64,000 nucleotides of DNA from JAIQET01 sp035542575 (GCA_035542575.1 DATKLE010000150.1:1-64000), one strand, 5' to 3'; counted from the stretch's first letter, positions 41,469 through 51,025 are shown. The notes: generated from the sequence alone by a model not told the origin. Translations and numbers: made by a program.

Positions 41469-43328
41469 CTAGGCGGTGGGTTTCGACGTCCCCAAGGCCT
41501 CCAGCACGTCCACGGCAGAGGCGTAACGTCCCAGGGGGGCGCTGATCTGAGCACCCTGCACCAGCTCGCGCACCGCGACCAGCATTTCCCGGGCGATGGC
41601 TATCCCCTCTTCCCGAGCGGCTTCTGGCGTGCTGGCGCGCGCCATGCGCTCCAGGACGGAATCGGGCACCGAAACCCGCAACTCGTTCTTCATGAACTCG
41701 GCATTGCGCACGCTCACCAGGGGCCAGATGCCGGCCACCACGGGAATGCGGCAGTGCTCAATGCGGCGCAGGAAGGCCTCGAGCAAGCCCAGATCGAATA
41801 CCGGCTGAGTCACCGCGTACTCGGCGCCGGCCTCGACTTTGTATTCGAAGCGGCGAATCTCCTCGTCAATGTTAGGTACACCTGGGTTGGCCCCCACGCC
41901 AATCACAAAAGCTGTACCCATTCCTAGAGGGTTTCCCCCGATGTCCAAGCCGCGATTCAGGTTATGTACGATATTGACCAGGCCGATGGAGTCCACGTCA
42001 AAGACCGCGGTGGCATCGGGGTAGCTGCCCATCTTGGGCGGATCGCCGGTGATGCAGATCAGGTTGCGGATGCCGGTGGCGGCGGCGCCCAGCAGGTCCG
42101 ACTGGATGCCCAGTACGTTGCGGTCGCGACACGTGTAGTGCAGGACAGCCTCGATGCCCACTTGCTGCTGCAGTAGCAGGGAGAGTGCCTGGTTGCTCAT
42201 GCGGGCGGAAGCGCGCGGACTATCGGGGATGTTGATGCCATCCACGCCGACCGACTTGAGAAAGCGCGCCCCCTCCATCTCTTTGCGGATGTCGATCCCT
42301 TTGGGTGGAACGATCTCCACCATGGTGAGGAATTCGCCGGCGGCAAGGCGGACACCCAGCTTGGATCGTTTCTCGATGGGAACCGCCGGCAGTGCAGCGG
42401 GGCGCTGCGCGTCCTTGGTCACTGGCGTAGAAATGACCCTGGAACGGGCTTCGTCCGCGCGCAACGCGGATTTCATTACCCAGATGTGATCGGGTGTCGT
42501 CCCGCAGCATCCCCCTACCAGCCGTACCCCGGATGTCACAAACTTGCGGGCATAGCTGGCCATGTATTCCGGCGAGCAGAGATAGATATTGCGGCCCTCC
42601 ACCGAGCGCGGCATGCCGGCGTTGGGCTGCGCCGCCAGCGGCAGGGAAGTGACGGCACGCACTCGTTCGATGGCGTCCAGCATGGCCACGGGCCCGACGC
42701 TGCAGTTGCAGCCAATGACGTCCGCACCCCATTCCTCCAGGCGGGGAGCAAAGGCTTCAGGAGTGGAGCCGTCGAGGCAATTGCCGTCCTCGTCGATCGT
42801 CACTTGGGCAACTACTGGGACCGCAGGGTTCACGTCGCGCGCGGCCAGGATTGCCTGGTGGATCTCCTCGAGGTATCCAAACGTTTCCAGAATCAGCAGA
42901 TCCACCCCGCCTTCCACCAGGGCTGCGATCTGATCGCGGAAAGCGCTGCGGGCTTCTTCGAAGGAAGTCTTGCCTAAGGGCTCAATGCGGATACCCAGCG
43001 GTCCAACCGAGCCTCCCACCCAACCGTCGAATTTCTTCGCCGCCTCGCGGGCAAGCCGGGCTCCGGCCAAGTTGATGTCGCGGACCCGGTCAGCCATGCT
43101 GTGGCGGGCCAGGCGGAATGTGTTGCCCCCGAAGGTGTTGGTTTCAATGATCTCGGCGCCCGCCTGCAGATACTCCTGGTGAATGCCGCGAATCAGGTCA
43201 GGCTGTGACAGGTTCAACTCGTCGTAGCACCGATTGATGAAGATCCCCTTGGCATACAAAAGCGTACCCATTGCGCCGTCGCACAGGACAGGCGATTTCT
43301 TTAGCCGAGTCAGCAGGTCTACCGCCAT
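41469..43328 (-). CDS. Bifunctional homocysteine S-methyltransferase / methylenetetrahydrofolate reductase
   Basis: The protein has 619 residues. Residues 1-300 are the homocysteine methyltransferase domain: LCDGAMGTLLY, zinc Cys in GADVIGCNCSVG, and GGCCGTTPDHIW. Residues 330-600 are the MTHFR domain (LTMVEIVPPKGID, SPRASARMS, LICITGDPPKMG, AGAEYAVTQPVFD). This YitJ-like fusion makes methyl-THF and passes the methyl to homocysteine in one chain. ATG 43328 is chosen. It has its own terminator. Confidence 0.9.
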   Translation of the reverse strand: MAVDLLTRLKKSPVLCDGAMGTLLYAKGIFINRCYDELNLSQPDLIRGIHQEYLQAGAEIIETNTFGGNTFRLARHSMADRVRDINLAGARLAREAAKKFDGWVGGSVGPLGIRIEPLGKTSFEEARSAFRDQIAALVEGGVDLLILETFGYLEEIHQAILAARDVNPAVPVVAQVTIDEDGNCLDGSTPEAFAPRLEEWGADVIGCNCSVGPVAMLDAIERVRAVTSLPLAAQPNAGMPRSVEGRNIYLCSPEYMASYARKFVTSGVRLVGGCCGTTPDHIWVMKSALRADEARSRVISTPVTKDAQRPAALPAVPIEKRSKLGVRLAAGEFLTMVEIVPPKGIDIRKEMEGARFLKSVGVDGINIPDSPRASARMSNQALSLLLQQQVGIEAVLHYTCRDRNVLGIQSDLLGAAATGIRNLICITGDPPKMGSYPDATAVFDVDSIGLVNIVHNLNRGLDIGGNPLGMGTAFVIGVGANPGVPNIDEEIRRFEYKVEAGAEYAVTQPVFDLGLLEAFLRRIEHCRIPVVAGIWPLVSVRNAEFMKNELRVSVPDSVLERMARASTPEAAREEGIAIAREMLVAVRELVQGAQISAPLGRYASAVDVLEALGTSKPTA

Positions 43329-43451
43329 AGTCTTTTGAGAATACAAGATGAAGCTCAAGATTGCATCCTGGGGCACACTCGGAGTAGCGCGAGGCGGCCA
43401 CCTCCCGTCCGGTGCTGCCCCGGACCTTCCGAACTAGGGAAATGACTCTGC

Positions 43452-43457
43452 TATAAT
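43452..43457 (+). promoter_or_regulatory. Candidate -10 box for the beta-propeller lipoprotein gene
   Basis: TATAAT lies 53 bp before the TTG start at 43510; the region 17 bp upstream (CCGAAC) is a poor -35. Confidence 0.4.
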
Positions 43458-43509
43458 CTCGGTTTTTGCATCTAAATCTCCAGTCTTCATGCTCTTCGGA
43501 GTCTAAGGT

Positions 43510-44802
43510 TTGAAGAGAGCCGCGACCGCGTTAGCTGTTCTGGTTTCCCTTAGTCTGGGCTTTCTTTCCTGCGGAGGATACAGCGCCCCGGGCGGGGGAG
43601 GGAGCGGCAGCGGGCTGGCGTTTAAGGCGTTTGTGTCCAATCCGCTGCAAACCCGGCCGGGCGGCGGAACCTTACCTGTCCTGAACATCGTGGATGCGGC
43701 CAAGGACCTGCTGTCGCCGGCCGTGGTCAGCTTATCGGGTAGCGCGAACCAGCCCGGCCTGATGGCCCTGGCCCCGAACAAGACCTTCACCATGGTGTTC
43801 AGCACCTCCAATAACTCGATCACGCTAATCGACAACGCAACCGAGTCCCCAGTCCAAGGCGCTAACGGGACGCTCCCATCCATTCTCCTGCCCGACTTCA
43901 GCGAAAGCATGTTTGTGGATCCGGATGACGCTACAGGTTGGGCCGCGGTTCCCAACGCACCCGTGCTGGGACAAGACCCGGGCGTAGTGGAGGTACTGCG
44001 ACTGGGTACGGCATCCATCAAGGCCACGCTCCCCATTCCCGGAGCGCATTACATTGTGCAGAGCCACGATGGCAAGCGGGTGCTGGCGATGGGAGAGACC
44101 TCCAATACGGTGACGGTGATCGATCCCAGTCTGATTGGCACAGGAAGCGACCAGATCCTCACACCGGTGTGCTGCTTCGATCATCCGGTGGGAGGTGTAT
44201 TTAGCAGCGACGATACCCTGGCCTTTATCTTTAACTGCGGTGCGGAGTGCGGTGGAATCGAGGCGGGTGTCACCGTCTTGAACATGAGCGACAACACCAC
44301 CGGAATCACCATCCCGGTGGACGGCGCCACCGCAGGCTTGCTTTCACTGAATATGCTTTACGTCGCTGGAACCCCGCTGGCCCCGGGAAACAGTTGCACC
44401 GGTTCCACCACCGCCGCAACCAGCTGCGGGCGCCTGGACGTGATCAACCTCAGCAACTTGACCGTGACCGGCTCCGCCATCATCACCGATGGCTATCACT
44501 CGCGCATGGAACTCGGGGCCAACGGCCGCATCTTTGTGGCTGCGAAAAACTGCACCAACATCAACAATCCTCCACCCGGTGAGGTGCGGGGCTGCCTCTC
44601 TATCTTCAACACCAACAACTCCAACGTTGTCATTCCACCCGCTGTCGGTAATGTCACCGGCCTGCAGGCGATCAGCGGTCGCAGTGTGGTCTACGTGGTC
44701 CAGGATGGGGAACTGAACATCTACGACACCACGACCGACCAGCTGCAGAGCACGCAGGTGGACATCCTCGGACAGGCGTTCGATGTGAAACTGGTGGATT
44801 AG
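43510..44802 (+). CDS. Lipoprotein with YncE-like beta-propeller
   Basis: The protein has 430 residues. The start is TTG 43510 with AAGG close upstream; the lipobox LGFLSC puts the lipidated Cys at about residue 21, followed by a Gly/Ser-rich linker. The rest is made of blades with the pattern (MALAPNKTFTMVFST, VLAMGETSNTVTVID, VINLSNLTVTGSAI) seen in surface-layer or YncE-type propellers. The function is probably binding. The TAG stop opens a family D repeat. Confidence 0.8.
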   Translation: MKRAATALAVLVSLSLGFLSCGGYSAPGGGGSGSGLAFKAFVSNPLQTRPGGGTLPVLNIVDAAKDLLSPAVVSLSGSANQPGLMALAPNKTFTMVFSTSNNSITLIDNATESPVQGANGTLPSILLPDFSESMFVDPDDATGWAAVPNAPVLGQDPGVVEVLRLGTASIKATLPIPGAHYIVQSHDGKRVLAMGETSNTVTVIDPSLIGTGSDQILTPVCCFDHPVGGVFSSDDTLAFIFNCGAECGGIEAGVTVLNMSDNTTGITIPVDGATAGLLSLNMLYVAGTPLAPGNSCTGSTTAATSCGRLDVINLSNLTVTGSAIITDGYHSRMELGANGRIFVAAKNCTNINNPPPGEVRGCLSIFNTNNSNVVIPPAVGNVTGLQAISGRSVVYVVQDGELNIYDTTTDQLQSTQVDILGQAFDVKLVD

Positions 44803-44951
44803 TACTGAGTACCCAGTACCGAGTACCGAGCCGCAGGAACTGAACCGCAGACGCCATGCCCTGACCGTCACGCGCGAAGCTTTCCCACTTAGGTCGGGTT
44901 CTAATTGTCAGGCTAGAGCTTGGGATGGTTTTTGCTCGGTACTCGGTACTA
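44800..44951. repeat. Family D repeat element (TAGTACTGAGTACC ... TACTCGGTACTA), 152 bp
   Basis: The left arm TAGTACTGAGTACCCAGTAC starts at the lipoprotein stop codon. The right arm CTCGGTACTCGGTACTA, read on the minus strand, begins with the stop TAG of the penicillin acylase. The element fills the whole space between these convergent genes. Confidence 0.75.
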
Positions 44952-47408
44952 CCTCCCCGGCTCCAACACCAATTCATGGGCGCGGCTCTTTTCTACGGCC
45001 TGGGTTGAAAAGGGCAGTGGGAAGGTGAAGCCCTGGTACCATGCCTTCCATTGGTCCATGTAGTAGGGGCTGAGAAAGTTTCCTGCCTCGCCGGTCACCA
45101 GGTTCAACGTGGAGCGATCCAGGTCGGAGAGATCCACCGTCATGCGCTCCGACGGCCCATGGCTTGGCGTGACCGCCTTGACGGAGTAGCCGCTGCCGGA
45201 TTGCGGTTGCACTCCAGGGCCCGTCCAACGCTGCAAAACCGGGATCCGGCCCAGGATGGGATGCTGGATCTCGACCGCGTTGAATGCGCCCCATTTCCAG
45301 CTGCTCAGATCCTGGGGGGCATCGCCTGCGTTGACCGCGGCCTCGACGGCGGCACTCAGCAGTTCCTCGTAGTTGGGATATGCATCGGGAAGCCAGCGCT
45401 TGGGCTGATGGGACAACACATTCTCCAGCCACACCGACTGCATCGCCCAGCGGTAGCTCTTCCAGTTGAGCGTGGCGTCCGCCTGCTGTGGGTCCTTCGG
45501 CGCAACCCCAAGCTTCGGTTCCAACAACAGACGGGTCAGCTCCCGGCGAGCGCGATAGGCAAGCGTCGGAGCCGCCGACTCCGCTGTCATTCGCCCATCC
45601 CATCCCCGCATAAGTTCAGCCGCCTGTTTGGTTCGGGGGGATGGACTCCTGGCATGGTCAACCGCGTAGACGAAGCGCTCGGCACAGAACCGGTCGAACT
45701 CGGAATAGATATCGTTCTGCAAGCCCAGCATGTCGGCGGCGGAAAATTTGTTGCCGGACTCCAGGACCCGGTAGATGCGCGCTGTGCGCCAGGGCGCCTC
45801 CCACTCCGTGCTGATGGAGTCAGGGTATCCATCCGGCGCGATCCGGCCATTGGCAGTGGCGATGATCCCAGAGGCCGGGTTGTACAGGCTGGGCAGCTTG
45901 TCGAACGGAATGTAACCGGTCCACTCATGCGCATCGTCGCTGCCATTCTCCGGCAAGCTGCCGTCGCCCGATGCGCGGATGGGAACCTTGCCGGTCGCCT
46001 GGTAGCCGATGTTGCCATCCACGTCAGCGTAGACCACATTCTGGCCGGGCGCGTCGAATTGCGAAAAGGCCCGCCGGAACTCCTCCCAGTTCTGTGCGGT
46101 ATCCACGTCCAGCAAGGAACTGCGGATGCCGTCATAGAGCGTCCAGCGCAGCGCCAGCTTGCGGGTTTCGCCAGGAACCAGTTCGCTCACAATCGGCCCG
46201 TGGCGGGTGACCACCACGTCCACGGTCACGTCGGGTTTCCCCTTTACGTGGATGACCTCGCTCCGATGCTCCGGCTGTTTCCATCCCGCAGGTGTCAGGT
46301 ATTGGCCCTCGGAGTTGAACGTCTCCACGTAAACGTCGTTCACTGTTGGACCGACATTGGTAAATCCCCAGGCGATGCGCTGGTTGTGGCCGACGATCAC
46401 GTACGGCGCTCCCGGAAGCGTGACTCCGGCGACGTCGAAGTTATCGCAGCGCAGATGCGCCTCGTACCACAAGTTGGGCATCTGGTGCCCCAGGTGCATG
46501 TCGTTCGACAAAAGCGGCTTGCCAGAGACCGTGTGCGCGCCCGAAACCACCCAGTTGTTGGAACCCACAACCACCGGCGGATCCGATTCAAGCTCGGGCC
46601 AGGCTGAGGGCGCAAACCATGTGCCGCCGTTGAGGGCGACCCAGCTGTCCACGCCAGAGTCCCGGGTGTCATCGGTGTTCTGCTCGAGACTGGGTCGCGC
46701 CACGGTAGGTGGACGATCCCGCCACGACGAATTTACGTAAAGGTCCGCAGTCAGTTCCGCTCCCAGCTTGGCCAGGATCTTTTCCCGGACCAGGGCCACG
46801 CCGGAGTGGTACAGATTCAAGTCCTTCACCATCTGCGCCGCAATCAGCCCGGAATCCTCCGGCGCCCACGGGCGCGGCGCGTAATGCAGAATGCGGAATT
46901 CGATGGGCAGGTGGTCGCGGTGAGACTCGATGTACGCATTGACCCCGCGCGCATATGCCTCAAAATATGCGCGGTCTGCGCTGGAGGCCACTTCGGCGAT
47001 CTTGCGCGCCGCCACCCGCATGCCCAGGATGCGCTGCTCCCGATCGTGCTTGATGAAATCCGCTCCCAAAATTTCAGACAGCTCCCCAGCGGCGAAGCGG
47101 CGCATCATGTCCATCTGCCATAGGCGATCTTGCGCGGTGACGTAGCCCTGGGCGAAGAAAAGATCCTCGAGAGTGGAGGCTTCTATGGTCGGGACGCCAT
47201 GGGCATCGCGGGTCACCGTCACTGGCCCGGCAAGCCCGGAGACTTGCACCGACCCGTCCAGTTGAGGCAGGGCCGAGCGCGCAATGGAATAGAGCCAAAC
47301 GCCGATGCCCAAGGCAACGAGGAGCAATCCGATCAGCAAGACAGCCAGCGCGCGCCACCATCGCAGGCGCTGGGGAGTGGAAGCTATGGGAGTCGTGGTT
47401 GCAGCCAT
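44949..47408 (-). CDS. Penicillin acylase-family Ntn-hydrolase
   Basis: The protein has 819 residues with one N-terminal transmembrane helix (LAVLLIGLLLVALGIGVWLY). The alpha-chain region (VTRDAHGVPTIEAST, FAQGYVTAQDRLWQMDMMRR) and the catalytic Ser of the beta chain after the processing site (VVVGSNNWVVSG) are present, as is the Asn of the oxyanion hole (NAVEIQHP). Such enzymes cleave acyl-amides such as acyl-homoserine lactones or beta-lactams. Quorum quenching is only a possibility. Confidence 0.9.
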   Translation of the reverse strand: MAATTTPIASTPQRLRWWRALAVLLIGLLLVALGIGVWLYSIARSALPQLDGSVQVSGLAGPVTVTRDAHGVPTIEASTLEDLFFAQGYVTAQDRLWQMDMMRRFAAGELSEILGADFIKHDREQRILGMRVAARKIAEVASSADRAYFEAYARGVNAYIESHRDHLPIEFRILHYAPRPWAPEDSGLIAAQMVKDLNLYHSGVALVREKILAKLGAELTADLYVNSSWRDRPPTVARPSLEQNTDDTRDSGVDSWVALNGGTWFAPSAWPELESDPPVVVGSNNWVVSGAHTVSGKPLLSNDMHLGHQMPNLWYEAHLRCDNFDVAGVTLPGAPYVIVGHNQRIAWGFTNVGPTVNDVYVETFNSEGQYLTPAGWKQPEHRSEVIHVKGKPDVTVDVVVTRHGPIVSELVPGETRKLALRWTLYDGIRSSLLDVDTAQNWEEFRRAFSQFDAPGQNVVYADVDGNIGYQATGKVPIRASGDGSLPENGSDDAHEWTGYIPFDKLPSLYNPASGIIATANGRIAPDGYPDSISTEWEAPWRTARIYRVLESGNKFSAADMLGLQNDIYSEFDRFCAERFVYAVDHARSPSPRTKQAAELMRGWDGRMTAESAAPTLAYRARRELTRLLLEPKLGVAPKDPQQADATLNWKSYRWAMQSVWLENVLSHQPKRWLPDAYPNYEELLSAAVEAAVNAGDAPQDLSSWKWGAFNAVEIQHPILGRIPVLQRWTGPGVQPQSGSGYSVKAVTPSHGPSERMTVDLSDLDRSTLNLVTGEAGNFLSPYYMDQWKAWYQGFTFPLPFSTQAVEKSRAHELVLEPGR

Positions 47409-47571
47409 GGCGGAATTTCGATTCTAGCAGGCGGGAAAGAGATACGGTTTTGGGTTCGAGTAGCGAGCCTTTTTGTGTCGCCCGCCGGTTCGCATTACTT
47501 AGCCGGAGCGAGGGACAAACAGCCGGGGCGGGTTGTACATCGTCACCGCCCTGCGTGAGTCGAGTCACTGA

Positions 47572-48369
47572 CAGGACGTAATAAGACAGCCTAAGTACAA
47601 CCCCGTTACCTCGGATGATCCGGAGTGCGAGTACCATCGGATCAAGGGCGATCTGCGCACCAACGGCTACAGCGAGGCCCAGGTGCAGGCCATTTTTCTG
47701 AAGAGCTCGAACCCTTACCCGCAGTGCGATCTAAAACGAGCTTACTGCGCGGGTGGCGACCCAGACGCTTACATCTCCGAACGCTACATGGGCAACATTC
47801 TGCGCTACCTCAAGTGCTGCAAGCTCAATCCCGACCATAGCTCGAGCGGCCAGCCCCGTTACCCCAACCTCAAGCAGGTGTTTGTGACCAGCCGCATCTA
47901 CGGCGGCTACGCTAACGGGCAAACAATCAACGGTCAACCCAGCGGTCACAACTGTCTCATGCCCGAACCGTTTGCCTACGAGGAAGGATTTGCAGTGCAA
48001 CGGCTGATCGTGGCCCAGATCAACCAGGGCGGAGGCGAGCCGCCGGTCGATTACGCCGGCGACTTGAGCTACGACGTAGCCCCCTGGGTGGACTGGGGGC
48101 CATACCTCTGGGCCAGTGCCAACAACCTCAACAGCGCGGGGATACGGTGGTGCAACAACCAGCAGGGCGACCCGAACTGCCAACTCGTCAATGACGTACG
48201 CTATGGCGACCCCAATGATCAGGAGCATTTCTGGGGAGACTTCACCCACCCAACCGCACACGGTGCCGGCGTGGTGGCCGACCAACTGGTCAAATTCATC
48301 CAGGGCAACCTGACCTCAGTCCAGCACTATATCTCAGACTGGGTAGTGCCCTGGATAAAGAAGCCTTAG
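47572..48369 (+). pseudogene. SGNH-hydrolase-like protein, 5'-truncated
   Basis: The open frame of 265 codons begins directly after a stop codon (47569-47571). Its first residues (YNPVTSDDPECEYHRIKG) are already inside a domain, with no signal peptide and no GDS motif. The later part is family-like: VFVTSRIYGGYA, LMPEPFAYEEGFAVQRLIVAQI, PWVDWGPYLWA and the DFTHPTAHG catalytic Asp/His. GTG 47683 is the only likely internal start and would remove conserved sequence. Probably a truncated copy. Confidence 0.6.
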
Positions 48370-48379
48370 CGGAGAAGAA

Positions 48380-48410
48380 GCGGCGGGTGGGCTTCGGTAC
48401 CATCCGCCGC
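48380..48410. repeat. Hairpin between convergent genes
   Basis: GCGGCGGGTGG pairs with CCATCCGCCGC through 11 bp, including one G-U in a plus-strand transcript, with a 9-base loop. No T run; a weak terminator at most. Confidence 0.45.
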
Positions 48411-48447
48411 ACTTCGCAGCAATCCGTGAGCCGTTTTTTCAGCAAAG

Positions 48448-49350
48448 TCACTTAGCCTGCATCGGCTGCTTGAGATCGACAGCTGCAATGAGACCGGTCA
48501 CGAAACCGTGCCAGGTGTGGTCAACTTCGTAGGCCCCCACGATTTGGCCGGAGGTGTTAATGCCCAATGCGTCCGTGGACGTTGCGCCCGGGTACCTGAT
48601 GGAGATGTATTTGCCGTTCTTGGCGGCGAAACCGAAAGTGAAGGGTGGCTGGTCGTACGCCCCCACGATTACCCCGTTGTCGTTGATGCCCCTGGCCGAG
48701 GTCCGGGTCGCACCGGGAATGTCCCTGAGTTGGCAGCTGCCGTGCTGGCATACGAAGCCATCTTTGTCGGTCCAGCCCACGACCACGCCCAGATTGTTGA
48801 CTCCGCTACCGTAGACGTAGGCATTCGCCCCTTGAACATTGAGAAGTTTGAACCGGCCGTTCCGCATCTCAAATCCTCGGGTCACGTAAATCGTCCCCGT
48901 ACCACCCACTACGACCCCGGCATTATTGATTCCGAGGGTGGCGGTGGCGCTGTCCTGGCCGTGCTGGATGGGAGTGAACGTGATTCCGTCGTAGATGAAC
49001 CCGACTACTGGATTCTGACCGGCATAGCCGACAATCAGGTCCGAATCGTTGATCCCGGTGGGCACTGTCACGGTTTGCCCAGGGTAGTCAAAGTAGGTAA
49101 AAGTTCCGTTGCGGTAGAGGAAGCCATGAGAGTCGCCGTTCGTATTTTGGCCATAGTTTCCCACCATATCCCCAGCCGTGTTGATACCCCACACATTCGT
49201 GTATCCCGCCCCCGGCACGTCGATGGTGGTGAAGGTGAGATTCACGTTGGTGACGGCTGATGGCGACTCTGCCTGGATCAGAGGAGCATAAGTCAGCGGA
49301 ACGCAGACCAGCAGAATCAGCGCGAGTGCAAACCTTTGAAGCAACGTCAT
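48448..49350 (-). CDS. Secreted HAF-repeat protein
   Basis: The protein has 300 residues with a signal peptide (LALILLVCVPLTYAPLIQAE). At least six HAF-type repeats have the core GIN-xxG-xIVG: WGINTAGDMVG, GINDSDLIVG, GINNAGVVVG, GVNNLGVVVG, GINDNGVIVG and GINTSGQIVG. HAF proteins are extracellular and of unknown function. ATG 49350 follows GGAGG; the frame extending to 50148 is the antisense of fur and is not real. Confidence 0.85.
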   Translation of the reverse strand: MTLLQRFALALILLVCVPLTYAPLIQAESPSAVTNVNLTFTTIDVPGAGYTNVWGINTAGDMVGNYGQNTNGDSHGFLYRNGTFTYFDYPGQTVTVPTGINDSDLIVGYAGQNPVVGFIYDGITFTPIQHGQDSATATLGINNAGVVVGGTGTIYVTRGFEMRNGRFKLLNVQGANAYVYGSGVNNLGVVVGWTDKDGFVCQHGSCQLRDIPGATRTSARGINDNGVIVGAYDQPPFTFGFAAKNGKYISIRYPGATSTDALGINTSGQIVGAYEVDHTWHGFVTGLIAAVDLKQPMQAK

Positions 49351-49506
49351 AGCGGCTGCCTCCGGGAGGACCCGGCCAGGAAGGGGAAGCCCGAAACTTG
49401 CGGCATTATGCTTCCTGCCAGGTATGCCGTCAACTGCGAAGGGCGTTGACGGTAAGCCAGCTTGAAGCCGTCCGCTGCCATCTTCGCGCAAGCCGTCGCA
49501 ACTGGA

Positions 49507-49522
49507 AGTGATCTGCATCACA
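49507..49522. promoter_or_regulatory. Crp/Fnr-like operator
   Basis: AGTGATCTGCATCACA, one base from the TGTGA-N6-TCACA consensus. No Crp/Fnr gene lies in the window. Confidence 0.35.
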
Positions 49523-49597
49523 ATACGGGGAAGGGCGACGTCTGCGCCCTCCGCGAGAGCTCCGGAAGGTGAGCACCCAGCCTGCTGGCCGAAACCA

Positions 49598-49627
49598 TTG
49601 GCGGCTTTTCCGAAAGGCAAGTATGAT
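49598..49627 (+). promoter_or_regulatory. Candidate fur promoter
   Basis: TTGGCG and TATGAT with an 18-bp spacer, about 39 bp before the ATG. No Shine-Dalgarno of note. Confidence 0.4.
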
Positions 49628-49665
49628 TCTGACGATCCCCGACGCCGGCGCCACGGCCCCGACCT

Positions 49666-50166
49666 ATGCTGCAAAAGCGCATTGACGACCAGCCCAGCAT
49701 CTCGCGCGAAATGATCCGCGAGGCGGAGGAGATCCTCCATCGCCATCTGAGACGCGTGGGCCTGAAGCACACGGCGCAGCGCGACACCATTCTGCGCACC
49801 TTCCTGGAAACCCGCGAGCACCTCTCCACCGACGAACTGCACCGCCTGGTCAAGAAGAAAGACCCCCGCATCGGCTTTACTACTGTTTATCGCACGCTCA
49901 AGCTGCTGGCCGAATGCGGCCTGGCCAGCGAAGTCGCCTTTCATGACGGCATCGCCCGCTACGAGCACCAGTACAACCGCCGCAGCCATCACCACATGGT
50001 CTGCACCGAGTGTGGCAGTTCGGTGGAGTTCTTCTCGCCAGAAGTGGACCGCCTGGAGCAGGAGATCGGCCGCAAATACCGCTACGCCACCACCCGCCAC
50101 AGCTTCCAGATTTACGGCCTGTGCGAAGATTGCCGCAAGAAGGACCATTCGCGGCAGGTGGGGTAG
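49666..50166 (+). CDS. fur: Fur-family metal-responsive regulator
   Basis: The protein has 166 residues. The HTH (RVGLKHTAQRDTILRTFLET, GFTTVYRTLKLLAECGLA) is followed by the metal domain: HHHMVCTECG with Cys-x2-Cys and LCEDCRKK for the second pair. It could be Fur, Zur or PerR; the gene content (fetAB nearby at 53619) is only weak support for iron. It faces away from the HAF gene. Confidence 0.9.
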   Translation: MLQKRIDDQPSISREMIREAEEILHRHLRRVGLKHTAQRDTILRTFLETREHLSTDELHRLVKKKDPRIGFTTVYRTLKLLAECGLASEVAFHDGIARYEHQYNRRSHHHMVCTECGSSVEFFSPEVDRLEQEIGRKYRYATTRHSFQIYGLCEDCRKKDHSRQVG

Positions 50167-50169
50167 GCC

Positions 50170-50598
50170 TCAGCGCAGGCCCGGCCCTCCCGGCGCCAGC
50201 AGCGAGAACGGATACACGGGAATGTTCCGCACAATTCCGAAGACTACGATTCCCACACACAAGGCGCGTATCCAGGAAGCCGGCAGAAACACCCTCGGCA
50301 GGTACCGTCCCCGCACTACGAAGACGGCGTGCGAAGCCATGCCATAAGCGAGGAAGGGCAGCGACACCACCGCCAGAGGATTCAGGAGCCAGGCATTGCG
50401 CAGGTTCCCGTGCAGCAACTGGTGAAATGCTCTCAAGGAGCCGCATCCCGGGCAGTACCATCCGGTCAGGACGCGCAAGGGACAGGGAGGAAATACGCCT
50501 GAGGTGGCAGGATCGAACAGGCGAAGCGCCACCAGCGCGGCAGCGCCGGCTGCCAGCACAGTAAACAGAGCGCCATGCTTGCGGCTGAAACCAGTCAT
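50170..50598 (-). CDS. DUF2752 membrane protein
   Basis: The protein has 142 residues with three or four hydrophobic segments. The DUF2752 core PPCPLRVLTGWYCPGCGSLRAFHQLLHGNLRNAWLLNPL is complete, with the CPGCG motif. Function unknown; the domain often lies beside dispanin-like or zinc-ribbon membrane proteins, as here. It ends 3 bp after the convergent fur stop and follows the dispanin gene on the same strand by 16 bp. Confidence 0.85.
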   Translation of the reverse strand: MTGFSRKHGALFTVLAAGAAALVALRLFDPATSGVFPPCPLRVLTGWYCPGCGSLRAFHQLLHGNLRNAWLLNPLAVVSLPFLAYGMASHAVFVVRGRYLPRVFLPASWIRALCVGIVVFGIVRNIPVYPFSLLAPGGPGLR

Positions 50599-50614
50599 CC
50601 AGATTTCCGCGACT

Positions 50615-50995
50615 TCAATACGAACGGTGACTCATGACTCCCAGCATGATCAGCAGTGCATACAACACGCATACCAGTAGCCCCGCCCCCAGCGAGATCC
50701 AGCACCACATCTTGGCGTTGTTGGACGCTTGTTGCGCTCCGGCGATGTCCCCGGCGGCGAGCTTGCCGTTCACTTGGGCGGCATAGACGATCGCCGCAAT
50801 TCCGGTCGGCAGACAGCACAGCACCGTCACCAGAATGGCAAACACCAGGTAATTGGGAACATGCACGCCCGCCGGGTAGCCCGGCGGTATCGCGGCCGCA
50901 GGAGTCGTTGGCATGACAGTGCGAAAATCGCGGCCGCACCGAGTGCAGGTTACGACACCGTCCGGGTTATTGGTTCCACATTGAGGGCAGAACAC
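50615..50995 (-). CDS. Zinc-ribbon plus CD225/dispanin membrane protein
   Basis: The protein has 126 residues. The N-terminal zinc ribbon (MFCPQCGTNNPDGVVTCTRCG) is joined by a short linker to a CD225 domain: NYLVFAILVTVLCCLPTGIAAIVYAAQV, with the typical cytoplasmic stretch NGKLAAGDIAGAQQASNNAKMW and a second helix. Dispanins (IFITM relatives) sit in membranes; in bacteria their function is unknown. It is in the same strand cluster as the DUF2752 gene. Confidence 0.88.
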   Translation of the reverse strand: MFCPQCGTNNPDGVVTCTRCGRDFRTVMPTTPAAAIPPGYPAGVHVPNYLVFAILVTVLCCLPTGIAAIVYAAQVNGKLAAGDIAGAQQASNNAKMWCWISLGAGLLVCVLYALLIMLGVMSHRSY

Positions 50996-51025
50996 GTTTT
51001 TCTTCCTTTCGCGGGTGGATTTTTT

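Larger units (their letters stand above)
49351..49665. other. Divergent intergenic region between HAF protein and fur
   Basis: 315 bp without a gene. It holds AGTGA-N6-TCACA (49507-49522), close to the Crp/Fnr consensus, and the probable fur promoter TTGGCG (49598-49603), 18 bp, TATGAT (49622-49627). Confidence 0.5.

Noticed and set aside
43391..43435. SRP RNA-like stretch (TTCGGAAGG and GCAGC on the minus strand)
   Set aside because: The canonical GGAAGGAAGCAGC order is broken by an insertion, and the flanking arms do not form the SRP hairpin.
45051..46607. 518-codon plus-strand open frame opposite the penicillin acylase
   Set aside because: It is the high-GC antisense frame of a clearly real gene, with no domain signature.
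49351..50148. Long minus-strand extension of the HAF-repeat gene to 50148
   Set aside because: It is antisense to fur and lacks any signal; the ATG at 49350 has a Shine-Dalgarno and a signal peptide.
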